56,671 bases of DNA from an uncultured Fretibacterium sp. (GTDB lineage Bacteria; Synergistota; Synergistia; Synergistales; Aminobacteriaceae). Under the pieces are notes generated by a model that saw nothing but the letters and a program-made list of their open reading frames with translations, ran no database searches and was not told the DNA's origin. The stretch covers positions 1 to 56,671 of the forward strand of contig NZ_CAUUWA010000009.1 of assembly GCF_963548695.1 (NCBI RefSeq), given 5' to 3'. Positions 41,705 to 50,595 of this stretch are shown in pieces. Positions within the stretch are counted from its first letter, which is position 1, and each line of letters opens with the position of its first letter. Made by a program: the position numbers and the translations under genes.

Positions 41705-42931
41705 TCACCCCTTCCGCCGCACGACCCGCGCTCCGTCGGTCAGGTCCGACGCGGGGTAGAGGATCACCTGCTCCCCGGGCCGAAGTCCGTCCAGGACCTG
41801 GGCCTCGATGCCGTTGTCCCGCCCCGCCTCGATGGTCCGAAGCCTCGCGATGCCGTCCTCGACCACGAAGACGGCCCATTTTCCGTCGCCGTCGCTGCGG
41901 AAGAGCGCGCTGGACGGCACGGTGAGGGCGTCTCGGTCCTCCCAGACGACGATCCTGGCCTCGACGCGGAAGCCATGCCCGAGCCTTCCGAGGGATTCCT
42001 GCAGGTCGGTGAACCGGACGACGACGTTCACCCTCTGCTCCTCGACCCCGAGGGCGGAGACCTTGGTGAACGCGAACGGCTCGATCTTCTCGACGATGCC
42101 GTTCAAGGGCCTGTCCCCGCCCCAGCCCGACAGGACGACCCGGTCGCCCGACGTGACGCGGACGGCCTCCGAGGACAGGAGCTCGATGACGACCTCCAGC
42201 CCGTTCTCGACATCCCCGACCTCCATCAGGGGGGTCCCGGCGGACAGGGGGCCCTCGCTCTCCCGCATCACGCGCAGCACCCGGCCGTCGGCCGGCGCGC
42301 AGATGGGGATGACGTTCGTCGCGGTCGTTTCTGTCCCCGCCCCCTTGTCCCCGAAACGGCGCAGCCGCGACAGGGCGCCCTTGCGCTCTGCATCCCTCAC
42401 GGCGATCGCGGCCTCGGCGTTGTGCAGGGCCGCAGCGGTCGTGCGGGCCTCCCGTTCGGCCTGGTCCAGCTGGAGCTGGCTGGCGGCTCCGGAGCTCCTC
42501 AGGCCACGTATCCGGCGCAGCTGTACCTGGGCCAGGTCGCGGTCGGCGACAGCCCGCTCCCGGTCGGCCCGCGCGAGCTTCAGCGCCGCCTCCGCCGCGG
42601 CGAGGGCGGCGCGGGCCCCGGTCTCGTCCCGGGCGTCCAGGGGCGTGGGGGCGGACGGGACCATCCTCGCCACGACGCTCTTCCCCGCCGAGACCACGTC
42701 GCCGGGCCGGACCTCCACCCGCAGCAGGCGGCCGTCGACCGGCGCGGACACCGTGTAGGCATCGCGGACCCGCGTTCGGCCCTCCTCGTCGACCGTCAGG
42801 GTCATGGGCCGCCGGGCGGCCTCCTCCATATCGACCTCCAAAGGAAGGGGCCGGAAGGCATAGGCCAGGGCGGCGGCGATCAGGGCGACGGCGCCGAAGG
42901 TGAAGAACTTCCTCGAGATTTTCTTGTGCAT
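41705..42931 (-). CDS. Periplasmic adaptor subunit of an ABC efflux system (HlyD/MacA-like)
   Basis: A 408-residue membrane-fusion protein. One N-terminal anchor helix (about 10-28, FGAVALIAAALAYAF) is followed by a lipoyl half (VSAPVDGRLLRVEVRPGDVVSAG), a long coiled-coil hairpin (about 105-195, rich in Ala/Arg/Glu), the second lipoyl half (ICAPADGRVLRVMRESEGPL), and beta-barrel and membrane-proximal domains. It starts 22 bases after the permease stop, so ATPase, permease and adaptor form one minus-strand operon. No TolC-like outer-membrane gene is adjacent. Confidence 0.88.
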   Translation of the reverse strand: MHKKISRKFFTFGAVALIAAALAYAFRPLPLEVDMEEAARRPMTLTVDEEGRTRVRDAYTVSAPVDGRLLRVEVRPGDVVSAGKSVVARMVPSAPTPLDARDETGARAALAAAEAALKLARADRERAVADRDLAQVQLRRIRGLRSSGAASQLQLDQAEREARTTAAALHNAEAAIAVRDAERKGALSRLRRFGDKGAGTETTATNVIPICAPADGRVLRVMRESEGPLSAGTPLMEVGDVENGLEVVIELLSSEAVRVTSGDRVVLSGWGGDRPLNGIVEKIEPFAFTKVSALGVEEQRVNVVVRFTDLQESLGRLGHGFRVEARIVVWEDRDALTVPSSALFRSDGDGKWAVFVVEDGIARLRTIEAGRDNGIEAQVLDGLRPGEQVILYPASDLTDGARVVRRKG

Positions 42932-42953
42932 CTTTCAACGGCTCCCTTGTCCG

Positions 42954-45329
42954 TTACTCCCTCGTCTTGATGACGGAAACGAGGTCTGCCCTGTCCATGA
43001 TCCTCTTCACCAGCCACCCTGAAACGACGGCGGACCCAAGGACCACCACGGCCCCGGTCCCGGCGCTCGCCGAGGTGAAGCGGGTCGGGATCTGATAGAG
43101 TTCCATGCTGAAGGCCTCGACGAACAGGAAAAAGGCCCCGTAGCCCAGAAGGGTCCCCCCCGCCAGCGCCGCAAGGGTGACGACCGCCAGCTCGCCCAGC
43201 AGGACGAAGGCCGTCTCTCCTCGGGTGAACCCCATGACGCGCAGGCTGGCCAGGTCCCGGGCGCGTTCGGCGTAGGCGATGCTCGCGGCGTTGTAGACCA
43301 CGCCGAAGGCGACCACGCCGGCTATCGCCAGGATGAGGTAGCGCATGGAGCCGGGCCCGCTGTCCATCTGTTGCCGAAACGCCGCACGAGCATCGTTTTT
43401 TACCCTCACGCCCGCTATGGAGGGCATCCGCTTGAGCGCCCGGTAGATGGAGGAGGCACTCGCCTCGTCGATCCGAAGGTAGGCCCCGGAGACGCGGTTC
43501 GGCTCGCGCAGCGCCCGGTTCAGGGAGTCCAGGTCCATGAAGGCCGGGGCCCCCATCACCGTCCCGGCCACGCCGACGACGGGGAGGGACAGCCTCGGCC
43601 TCCTCCCGGTCCGCACCTCCACGTCCAGGACGTCGCCCTCCCGCACGCCCAGCTTGCTCGCGAGGGTCTGTCCCAGGACGACCCCGCCCCGGCGCAGGGG
43701 GATGGGGCGCAGCTCGGCGTCCAGGGCAAGGTTGAGGCGCTGGGGCGAGATCAGACCGTCGATCGTCCCGTGATGATCGCGGAGCCCGTGGCGCAGGATG
43801 ACGGGGATGCTGCGCACCGGCTCCGCCTCGATCACGCCCGGCAGGCTGCGCAGCTCGTAGAGCGTCCGGTCCGAGGCGGCGTCGTTGAAGACGACGGCCA
43901 GGTTGCTGTGGTCGAAGATGTCGAAGGTCAGGGACACCGTCGTGTCGAAGCTCCCCAGGATGGCGATCATGCCTACGGACAGCGCCATGCCGAAGGCGAT
44001 CCCCGCCGCTGCCCCGATCATGCGTCCCGGACGCCGGAGCAGGCGGCGCAGCACCATGCGGCAGGGCTGGTCCAGGCGCGCGTCGAGGCGTCGGGTCAGC
44101 CCCCCGGTGCGGCTGTAGTCCGGCGGGGCGGGCGGCCGCATCGCGGAGGCCGGGGTCAGAGCGAAGACCCGGCGCAGGACGAAGCAGCCCCCGGCCGCGG
44201 CCGAGCCGATGCTCACCAGGAACCCCATGAGGAACGGCCTGGGGTCGGGGCGGAAGGTCAGGGACGGGAACTTGAAGTGGAGCAGGTAGACGCCGGCCAG
44301 AGCCCGTCCCGCCAGCACGCCCAGGACACATCCGGCCGCGGCGCCCAGCACGGCGATGGCGACGACCATCTTGAAGTAGTGGAGTCCCACCGCCAGGTCG
44401 GAGTAGCCGAAGGCCTTGATCAGCCCGATCTGCTCCCGCTCTGAGTGGACCATGCGCGAGACGACGAGGGTGAGCAGAAACGCCGCCACGATGAGAAAGA
44501 GGGGCGGTATCGTGATGCTCATGGAGCGGAGCTGGTCGAGTTCGTCGCCGACGAACCGGTTGGAGTGCTGATTCTCCCGCCCATAGGAGCCGGTTCCCCC
44601 GTAGGGATCGAGGAGGCGGTCTACGGCGTCGAGGACCGCCGCGAGGCGGGCGCTGCGGTCCAGGGTCAGGATGGCCTCATTGAAGGCCCCCTCCATCCCA
44701 TAGGCGGCGGCAATGGCCCGGCGGCCCATCCAGAGGATTCCGTACAGGGCATCGTTCGCGACGACCTCTCCGGGCGCCGTGATGTAGATGAACTCCGGCG
44801 ACTGCGCCAGCCCCACGATGTGCAGGCTCCGGCGCGAGCCGTTCATCGTGACGGCGAGCCGGTCCCCCGGCCTCAGCCCGCGGGCCGAGGCGAAGCTCCG
44901 GAGCAGGAGGATCTCGTCGGCGTTCCCGGGGTCGGGCAGGCGCCCGGTGACGAGTCGGACGCCGTTCAGGTAGGCGCCGTCCATGTCCGGGAGCGAGAGG
45001 GCCCGGCCCCGGACCGGGAGCTCGAGTCCCGGCAGGTCGATCAGGGCCTCCCCGACGACGCGCCCCTCGGCCGCCGAGACGCCGGGCAGTGCGGCGAGGG
45101 TGTCGATCAGGAAGCGCGGCGCGCGCTTGACCGGCGCGAACACGTCGGCGAACCGACAGCTCTCGTAGTAGGCCCGGCAGGTCTCCCGGATGGAGACGTG
45201 CAGGCCCGACATCATGACCAGCACCATGACCCCCATGGCCACGACCGCGCCGATGGCGGTGACCTGTCCCTTCATCCTCCAGAGGTCCCGGATGAGCTTC
45301 CGGTCCAGGGTCCGCAGCGGGATCACCAT
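42954..45329 (-). CDS. ABC transporter permease with two FtsX domains
   Basis: A 791-residue permease of the FtsX/LolCE/MacB superfamily. A first helix (about 25-45, GAVVAMGVMVLVMMSG) precedes a large periplasmic MacB-like core, then a three-helix FtsX block near 270-380 (FLIVAAFLLTLVVSRM). After a second core domain a further FtsX block sits at about 680-780 (LILAIAGVVAFGVVYNAASI; DRADLVSVIKTRE end). It starts 7 bases inside the ATPase gene. Such systems move lipids, lipoproteins, peptides or drugs by mechanotransmission; the cargo is not evident. Confidence 0.88.
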   Translation of the reverse strand: MVIPLRTLDRKLIRDLWRMKGQVTAIGAVVAMGVMVLVMMSGLHVSIRETCRAYYESCRFADVFAPVKRAPRFLIDTLAALPGVSAAEGRVVGEALIDLPGLELPVRGRALSLPDMDGAYLNGVRLVTGRLPDPGNADEILLLRSFASARGLRPGDRLAVTMNGSRRSLHIVGLAQSPEFIYITAPGEVVANDALYGILWMGRRAIAAAYGMEGAFNEAILTLDRSARLAAVLDAVDRLLDPYGGTGSYGRENQHSNRFVGDELDQLRSMSITIPPLFLIVAAFLLTLVVSRMVHSEREQIGLIKAFGYSDLAVGLHYFKMVVAIAVLGAAAGCVLGVLAGRALAGVYLLHFKFPSLTFRPDPRPFLMGFLVSIGSAAAGGCFVLRRVFALTPASAMRPPAPPDYSRTGGLTRRLDARLDQPCRMVLRRLLRRPGRMIGAAAGIAFGMALSVGMIAILGSFDTTVSLTFDIFDHSNLAVVFNDAASDRTLYELRSLPGVIEAEPVRSIPVILRHGLRDHHGTIDGLISPQRLNLALDAELRPIPLRRGGVVLGQTLASKLGVREGDVLDVEVRTGRRPRLSLPVVGVAGTVMGAPAFMDLDSLNRALREPNRVSGAYLRIDEASASSIYRALKRMPSIAGVRVKNDARAAFRQQMDSGPGSMRYLILAIAGVVAFGVVYNAASIAYAERARDLASLRVMGFTRGETAFVLLGELAVVTLAALAGGTLLGYGAFFLFVEAFSMELYQIPTRFTSASAGTGAVVVLGSAVVSGWLVKRIMDRADLVSVIKTRE

Positions 45330-46057
45330 TCGATGGCCTCCGGATCGCTTCGCTCCGCGTTCTCGACGATCGAGCGGATCGCCCCGTCCGCGAAGTGGAT
45401 CACCCGGTCCGCCATGCCGGCCGTCGCCGCGGCGTGGGTCACGATCAGGACGGTCGTCCCCAGTTCATTGTTGACGTCCGTCAGGACCTTCAGCACGGCC
45501 CGTCCGGTGCTGCTGTCGAGCGCCCCCGTGGGCTCGTCGCAGAAGAGCACCGTCGGCCGCTTGGCCACGGCGCGGGCGATGGCGACGCGCTGCTGTTCCC
45601 CGCCGGAGAGCTGCGAGGGGAAATGGTCCAGCCGCCCTCCCAGACCCACGAGCGCAAGGGCCTCGTCCGGGGACATCGGGTTGGGGGCGATCTCCGCCAC
45701 CAGTTCGACGTTCTCCCGGGCGGTGAGGCTGGGCATGAGGTTGTAGAACTGAAAGACGAACCCCACGTGGTCACGCCGGTAACGGGTGAGCTGGGGCTCT
45801 GCCATGGCGCCGAGGTCCGAACCGCGGAAGCGCACCGTGCCCGCCGTCGGGCGGTCCAGTCCGCCGACGACGTTCAGCAGGGTGGTCTTACCGCTTCCGG
45901 AGGGCCCCAGCAGGACGACCAGCTCCCCCTCGCGGATCGTCAGGTCGATCCCCCGCAGGGCGTGGACGGCCGCCGTCCCCTCCCCGTAGACCTTCATCAG
46001 GCCCTCGATCTCGAACACCGGGGCCCCACTTTCCCTTTCCTTCGGCTCCCTCTTCAA
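45323..46057 (-). CDS. ABC transporter ATPase, MacB/LolD type
   Basis: About 245 residues. Walker A is GPSGSGKTTLLNVVGG (about 45), the Q-loop region FQFYNLMPSLTARENV, the signature LSGGEQQRVAIARAVA, Walker B VLFCDEPTGALD and the H-loop IVTHAA. The GALDSSTG and FQFYNLMP segments are characteristic of the LolD/MacB/FtsE group that partners FtsX-type permeases. The TTG at 46057 has AGGA five bases away and GGAGG slightly further; a GTG at 46090 is the alternative. It is the first gene of the exporter operon. Confidence 0.93.
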   Translation of the reverse strand: MKREPKERESGAPVFEIEGLMKVYGEGTAAVHALRGIDLTIREGELVVLLGPSGSGKTTLLNVVGGLDRPTAGTVRFRGSDLGAMAEPQLTRYRRDHVGFVFQFYNLMPSLTARENVELVAEIAPNPMSPDEALALVGLGGRLDHFPSQLSGGEQQRVAIARAVAKRPTVLFCDEPTGALDSSTGRAVLKVLTDVNNELGTTVLIVTHAAATAGMADRVIHFADGAIRSIVENAERSDPEAIEW

Positions 46058-46369
46058 TCGAATCCTACCTCCGTTCCGCTGGAGATGCACAGCCTGACAA
46101 CCCGAACGATGCGTCGATATCGAAAGAAACAGGACTCCTTATTGTATCACCGATGAAACATTTGGCGATGTGCGCTCGGCCCAAATCCGCAGGTTGCGAT
46201 AGCCTTATGAAGAATAAAGTGCGTTGTTGCATAGATTGAGCTAATTCTCATTTTGCACCTGGCGGGTGCGAGATCAAGGTCAGCTTAACCCATACCGTAA
46301 CGCGCTTAATCCTCGATAAGTCTGTCTCAACCTGTGGATTGAGGGTGGAAGACAGGTGGAAGACAGCTC
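46058..46369. other. Spacer upstream of the ABC operon and the tRNA gene
   Basis: About 310 bases without a gene. Bases 46205-46330 are AT-richer (GTTGTTGCATAGATTGAGC and onward) and do not resemble the flanking coding DNA; they could be the decayed end of an insertion sequence, but no open frame or paired terminal repeat supports that. The right end holds an 11-base tandem duplication and then the tRNA promoter. Confidence 0.4.
46344..46365. repeat. 11-bp exact tandem duplication
   Basis: GGTGGAAGACA occurs twice in direct succession (46344-46354, 46355-46365), five bases before the tRNA promoter. Confidence 0.75.
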
Positions 46370-46397
46370 TTGACTTTTCGACTTTCCCTGATAAAAT
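46370..46397 (+). promoter_or_regulatory. Promoter of tRNA-Gln
   Basis: TTGACT (46370-46375) and TAAAAT (46392-46397) are 16 bases apart. The predicted start is about 12 bases before the mature tRNA 5' end at 46418. Confidence 0.7.
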
Positions 46398-46417
46398 TAA
46401 TTTTCGTTGGATAGCGT

Positions 46418-46491
46418 TGGGGAATGGTGCAACGGCAGCACGCCTGACTCTGGATCAGGTAATCGGGGTTCGAATCCCTGTTCCCCAGCCA
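46418..46491 (+). tRNA. tRNA-Gln (anticodon CTG)
   Basis: Acceptor strand TGGGGAA (46418-46424) pairs with TTCCCCA (46481-46487), giving the weak T-A first pair typical of glutamine tRNAs. The anticodon arm reads CCTGA-CTCTGGA-TCAGG, so the anticodon is CTG. The T arm has GGTTCGAATCC. Discriminator G and CCA are encoded. It has its own promoter and terminator. Confidence 0.96.
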
Positions 46492-46523
46492 CTTAAAATG
46501 TTGTTTCATGAGGTGAATTTGAG

Positions 46524-46574
46524 CTCCTGCTTTCAGCCGTGAGGGTTTACGGTGGTAAAAGCGGGAGTTTTTTT
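46524..46574 (+). terminator. Terminator of tRNA-Gln
   Basis: CTCCTGCTTT (46524-46533) pairs with AAAGCGGGAG (46558-46567), ten pairs with one G-T, followed by a run of seven T. Confidence 0.85.
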
Positions 46575-46712
46575 ATATTTTAGCCATGATAAGGTACAAA
46601 CGTCTTTGTTGCCGAAAGAGAGCGGATGTGTCAGAATGGCGGGACAGGTTGGAAAATCGCAAGGGTAGCTTGCCGTGAAGAGCTTGCAGAACGTTTTGAA
46701 GGGGGAACCGTC

Positions 46713-47912
46713 ATGAAAGACTCGACTGTCAGCGTCAGGGAAGAGGCCGTGAAACTGAACCCGCAGCTTGTGGAGTGGCGCCGCCATCTGCACGCGCACC
46801 CGGAGCTGGGGTTCGAGACCGCCGATACGGCGGCCTTCGTAGTGGCGCGCCTGAAGGAGATGGGCGTGACGGAGTTTCGCACGGGCATCGCCAAGAACGG
46901 CGTCGCCGCGGTAATCCGTGGAGATTTGCCCGGCAAGGTGCTGGGGATGAGGGCGGACATGGACGCCCTGCCCGTCCAGGAGGAGACGGGGCTGCCCTTT
47001 GCCTCGACGGTGAGTGGACGCATGCATGCCTGCGGACATGACGCCCATGCATCGATGCTTCTGGGGGCAGCCAGGATCCTGACGGCCCATCGCAGTGAAC
47101 TGAGGGGGGCGGTCAAGCTGATCTTCCAGCCCTCGGAGGAGACGGCTGCGGGGGCGCTCGCGATGATCGAGGACGGTGTGATGGAGAATCCCAAGGTCGA
47201 TGCCTTTATCGGGCTTCACACGGGCAATTTCTGGTCGGGGGTCGATGCGGGCGAGATCGGGTACAGCAACGGACCGCTGATGGCCGCGGCCGACCTCTTC
47301 ACCATCACGATCACCGGCAAGGGAGGGCATGGCGCAACGCCGCACCGCACCATCGATCCCATCGCCATCGGATGCCAGATATACACGGCGCTCCAGACCA
47401 TCGTGAGCCGCGAGATCAGCCCTCTGACCCCGGCCGTGCTGACAATCGGGGTGTTTCAGAGTGGCTCTGCGGGCAACATCGTCCCGTCCGACTGCGTCTT
47501 GAAGGGTACGCTGCGCGCCCTCTCGGAGGAGACGCGCAAGGAGCTGCAGGACCGTATTCGGGCCATCTCCGAGGACGTGGCTCATGCCATGAGGGGCCAT
47601 GCGGCCGTGGAGTTCCACTATGGACCGCCCGCCACGATCAATGCGCCGGAGATGACCTCTAAGCTCCTGCGCGCGGCCGGCGCGGTGGTGGGTCCCGAGA
47701 AGGTTCGGGAGGTCGAAGAGCCGACGATGGGAGGGGAGGACATGGCGTTCTTCCTGGAGAGGGCGCCGGGTGTGTTCTTCTTTCATCCCTCGACCTTCGG
47801 CGGCGGACGGGACTACCCGCACCACCACCCGAAGTTCGACGTCAATGAGGAAGTGCTCTGGACCGGGACGGGCACGATGGCGCAGTTTGCTCTGACATGG
47901 CAGGACGATTAA
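46713..47912 (+). CDS. M20 family amidohydrolase / aminoacylase
   Basis: A 399-residue zinc amidohydrolase of the M20D (IAA-amino acid hydrolase, N-acyl-L-amino acid amidohydrolase) type. Landmarks are RRHLHAHPELGFET (about 24), ACGHDAHASMLLGAA with the metal Cys and His (about 105), QPSEETAAGA (about 140), FIGLHTGNFWSG (about 165), the dimerisation domain with GKGGHGATPHRTIDP, and the final GRDYPHHHPKFDVNE. Cleaves N-acyl or N-acetyl groups from amino acids. ATG at 46713 with AAGGGGG upstream is preferred over an in-frame start at 46626. No partner gene in the immediate spacer. Confidence 0.92.
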   Translation: MKDSTVSVREEAVKLNPQLVEWRRHLHAHPELGFETADTAAFVVARLKEMGVTEFRTGIAKNGVAAVIRGDLPGKVLGMRADMDALPVQEETGLPFASTVSGRMHACGHDAHASMLLGAARILTAHRSELRGAVKLIFQPSEETAAGALAMIEDGVMENPKVDAFIGLHTGNFWSGVDAGEIGYSNGPLMAAADLFTITITGKGGHGATPHRTIDPIAIGCQIYTALQTIVSREISPLTPAVLTIGVFQSGSAGNIVPSDCVLKGTLRALSEETRKELQDRIRAISEDVAHAMRGHAAVEFHYGPPATINAPEMTSKLLRAAGAVVGPEKVREVEEPTMGGEDMAFFLERAPGVFFFHPSTFGGGRDYPHHHPKFDVNEEVLWTGTGTMAQFALTWQDD

Positions 47913-47990
47913 GGCAGACTGCCGGAACTTCGCTTGCAGGAGGGATGTCAACGGGAGAACGGTCCAGGTGAAGCGCAGATAACGCTAATT

Positions 47991-48110
47991 TAGGGGAGCG
48001 CTGATTAAAACAAAAAAGCGGCTATGAATATGCAAGGCAGGCAAAAATCTCCAGCGCTTCCCTAATTTTTTAAATGGGGGCTTCTGATAGATAAAATCAG
48101 CGTTTCCTTA
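47991..48110. repeat. Complete ~120-bp MITE-like element with terminal inverted repeats
   Basis: The left end TAGGGGAGCGCTGATTAAAA (47991-48010) and the right end ATAAAATCAGCGTTTCCTTA (48091-48110) are imperfect inverted repeats of about 20 bases. The interior holds GCAAAAATCTCCAGCGCTTCC (inverse of the core seen at 5010-5032). The whole aligns in reverse with 4966-5085. There is no coding frame inside. It separates the amidohydrolase gene from the AT-richer paralogue pair. Confidence 0.7.
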
Positions 48111-48158
48111 GAGTTTGCTGCGTTACATACTATCTTAAGAGATCGGCTGGTGTTTGCG

Positions 48159-48752
48159 ATGACTCTCAAAAGGTTGTTGATGGCCTTTCAGGCCGTTTTG
48201 CTTGTCCTTGGTCTTCTTTTGCTTTATGAGAGCGGAACGGCATATTGGAACATCGTATCGAACGGTATTCCGGAAATAGTCGATTTGAAGACCCTGCATA
48301 CGACAAAGGCAAAGTACGCGCGTATTACTGCCGCGCTGGACGATACGGGCTTACACATTCCCAAAGACAAGGAGGACAGCGAATCTCATTTTTACACGAT
48401 CGAACTGGAGGGCAAACTGGTCTTGGTCAACAGTTTACACAAACGAGAGGCAGGACCGGCTTCCACATTTTTCGTTCGAGTTCACCCGTATGAGGGAACA
48501 CATGTCGAGATGTATTTTGCATTTCTAGCCGCTGCGCATAATGTCCCGGTGCGTGAGGTGCGGGCGGAATATGCGGATAAAATGCTGCAATATTTTGATT
48601 CCAATCCGAAAACCTATGACATCATCATGCTGCTTATCGGTACCATAGTGTTTGGTTCCGGTCTGATCTGGACTCTAAAAGCAAAAAACATCAAAGAGAT
48701 GGTTCGAGCTATTTTTACCTTTAAAGACGATGACGACGTCGACGCTCGATAA
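48159..48752 (+). CDS. Unknown two-helix membrane protein, paralogue A
   Basis: A 197-residue protein not recognised as a known family. An N-terminal membrane helix (about 4-30, FQAVLLVLGLLLLYESG) and a C-terminal one (about 155-177, IIMLLIGTIVFGSGLIWTL) flank a 120-residue domain probably outside the cytoplasm. That domain has NGIPEIVDLKTLHTTKAKYARI, FYTIELEGKLVLVNS and RVHPYEGTHVEMYF. A KAKNIKEMVRAIF amphipathic end follows. ATG 48159 is preferred; a GTG at 48150 is in frame. Base composition is clearly lower in GC than its neighbours, suggesting transfer. A close copy follows at 48970. Confidence 0.7.
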   Translation: MTLKRLLMAFQAVLLVLGLLLLYESGTAYWNIVSNGIPEIVDLKTLHTTKAKYARITAALDDTGLHIPKDKEDSESHFYTIELEGKLVLVNSLHKREAGPASTFFVRVHPYEGTHVEMYFAFLAAAHNVPVREVRAEYADKMLQYFDSNPKTYDIIMLLIGTIVFGSGLIWTLKAKNIKEMVRAIFTFKDDDDVDAR

Positions 48753-48969
48753 TCGCACCAATTTTATGAGGTCCCTCCATTACGTTATGATAATTCCCCG
48801 TGCCGGGTCTTTTACGCCTTCCGGCAATTTTAGGGCAAATGCGTATTGCTGCAGTCGTGAGGCGCCTCATATACCGATGCCAAAATGATTTGAAGCCTTC
48901 AGATTTAAAGTTTTCATCGGTAATATTTTCTGCTGCGTCATGAATTTAAGGTATTGGCGGGTGTTTTTA

Positions 48970-49569
48970 ATGGACAAAAATCTTATCAGGAAATTATTGA
49001 TGGTTTTGCAGCTCTGTTTGCTTACATTCGGTCTTGTTATCGGCTGTGCGGGCGGAGTGATGTATTGGAACATCGTATCGAACGGTGTTCCTGAAATTGT
49101 CGATTTGAAGACCCTGCACACGACAAAAGCGAAGTACGCGCGTATTACTGCCGCGCTGGACGATACAGGGGTGCACATTCCAAGAGATAAAAAAAATGGT
49201 GCATCTTATTTTTACACGGTCAAACTGGAGGACAAACTGGTCTTGGTCAACAGTTCGCATAAACGTGAGGAAGGACCGGCTTCAACTTTTTTCGTCCTGA
49301 TCCGCCCGTATGAGGGAACGCATGCTGAGACGTATTTTGCATTTCTGGCGGCCGCGCGCGGCGTCTCCGTGCAGGATGTGAAGATGACGTATGCGGACAA
49401 AATGCTGCAATATTTCGACAGTAATCCGGAAAAGTATACGGCAATTTCCTCGCTGATGGGATTTTTAGTTTTTGCCTGTGGCCTGATCTGGACTCTGAAA
49501 GCAAAAAACATCAAGGAGATAATCCGAACGATCTTCACTTTACATGACGGCAACGGTGGAACTCGATAA
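48970..49569 (+). CDS. Unknown two-helix membrane protein, paralogue B
   Basis: A 199-residue paralogue of the gene at 48159 with the same helix-domain-helix plan; the N-terminal helix is about residues 6-30 (LLMVLQLCLLTFGLVIG) and the C-terminal one about 157-177. Identity is near complete from WNIVSNG to ALDDTG (one conservative change) and weaker elsewhere, notably in both helices. ATG 48970 aligns with the start of paralogue A; an upstream ATG at 48940 is in frame but unsupported. The 217 bases between the copies carry no gene. Function unknown. Confidence 0.7.
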   Translation: MDKNLIRKLLMVLQLCLLTFGLVIGCAGGVMYWNIVSNGVPEIVDLKTLHTTKAKYARITAALDDTGVHIPRDKKNGASYFYTVKLEDKLVLVNSSHKREEGPASTFFVLIRPYEGTHAETYFAFLAAARGVSVQDVKMTYADKMLQYFDSNPEKYTAISSLMGFLVFACGLIWTLKAKNIKEIIRTIFTLHDGNGGTR

Positions 49570-49769
49570 TTGCTCTCCCAGTAAATAAATACAAAGCACC
49601 GTCGTGTTGCATTTGTATGTGTACGTGTGTGGAAAAGGTATCGTTGATGTTGTTCCCCGAGGCGGACGTGGAGTCTGCCCCTTCAATGAAGTCCGCTATA
49701 GAGAGCTTTTCCCTGAAATTGCGTGTTAAAATTTACGAAAAGCTCTCGACCGGTCATGGAGGCGTACGG

Positions 49770-50393
49770 ATGCAAGACAAGATTCTGATATCGGGGTTCG
49801 ATCCCTTCGGCGGCGAGCCCGTCAACCCAGCCTGCGAGTTGCTCAGGATTCTTGATGGCAAGCTGCTGGACGGGTACCGCATCGTCACTCAGGAGATCCC
49901 TACGGCACGTTTTCGCGCGGCCGAGACGCTTTGCTTGGCCATAACACGCGAGGATCCCGCTATGATTTTAGCCCTTGGCCAGTCGGGCGGATGTTCGGAG
50001 CTCTCCGTCGAGCGGGTGGCTATCAATGTCGACGATTACCGCATCCCGGACAACGACGGCAATCAGCCCGTGGACGAGCCCGTGGTCGAGGGGGGCCCCG
50101 TGGCCTACTGGTCCACCCTGCCCATCAGGAGCATGGTTCGGGCGATGCGGGAGGTCGAGGTTCCGGCCTCCATCTCGAACAGCGCGGGAACGTTCGTATG
50201 CAATCATCTCTTTTACAGTCTGATGCGTTTCCTGGAGGAGGAGGGCGATGTGCGCCGTGGCGGTTTCATTCACGTCCCATATATGCTGGAGCAGGCCGAG
50301 CGTTTGGGGCAGCCCGGCTTGCCGCTTGAGGTGATGGCTCGGGGGCTTGAAGCCGCGGTTCGGGCGGCGGCAGCCGTCTGTAAAGGGCATTGA
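49770..50393 (+). CDS. pcp: Pyroglutamyl-peptidase I
   Basis: A 207-residue cysteine peptidase (C15) that removes N-terminal pyroglutamate. The N-terminus is ILISGFDPFGGEPVNPACE. The catalytic Glu is in ERVAINVDDYRIPDNDG, the Cys in NSAGTFVCNHLFYS (about residue 142) and the His in GGFIHVPYMLEQ (about 165). GGAGG is seven bases before the ATG at 49770; longer frames upstream are not supported. Two membrane-protein genes of DUF969 and DUF979 follow after a terminator, a partnership known from other anaerobes. Confidence 0.95.
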   Translation: MQDKILISGFDPFGGEPVNPACELLRILDGKLLDGYRIVTQEIPTARFRAAETLCLAITREDPAMILALGQSGGCSELSVERVAINVDDYRIPDNDGNQPVDEPVVEGGPVAYWSTLPIRSMVRAMREVEVPASISNSAGTFVCNHLFYSLMRFLEEEGDVRRGGFIHVPYMLEQAERLGQPGLPLEVMARGLEAAVRAAAAVCKGH

Positions 50394-50397
50394 CGCG

Positions 50398-50421
50398 GCC
50401 CCCCTTCAGGGGGGCTTTTCT
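50398..50421 (+). terminator. Terminator after pcp
   Basis: GCCCCCC (50398-50404), loop TTCA, GGGGGGC (50409-50415), then TTTTCTT. Compact and GC-rich. Confidence 0.85.
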
Positions 50422-50595
50422 TACGATAGGCCGAAAAAATGGCTGGCCTTGACCCTGCCCGGTGTGCCCAGTGTGCTATACTGCTAAAGAAATAAGGGAC
50501 GCCGAGATCATGCCGGGCATCCCGTAAAAGACGACATCGAAATCTCTCTATCAAAATTCTCTCTTTTGTCTGCGCATCCACGGGGAGGGTGAGCC

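Noticed and set aside
46205..46330. AT-rich stretch that looked like the remnant of an insertion sequence.
   Set aside because: No transposase fragment, no paired termini and no target duplication could be found by eye.
48753..48969. Possible small RNA or terminator between the two paralogues.
   Set aside because: No stable stem with a T-run and no conserved structure could be made out.
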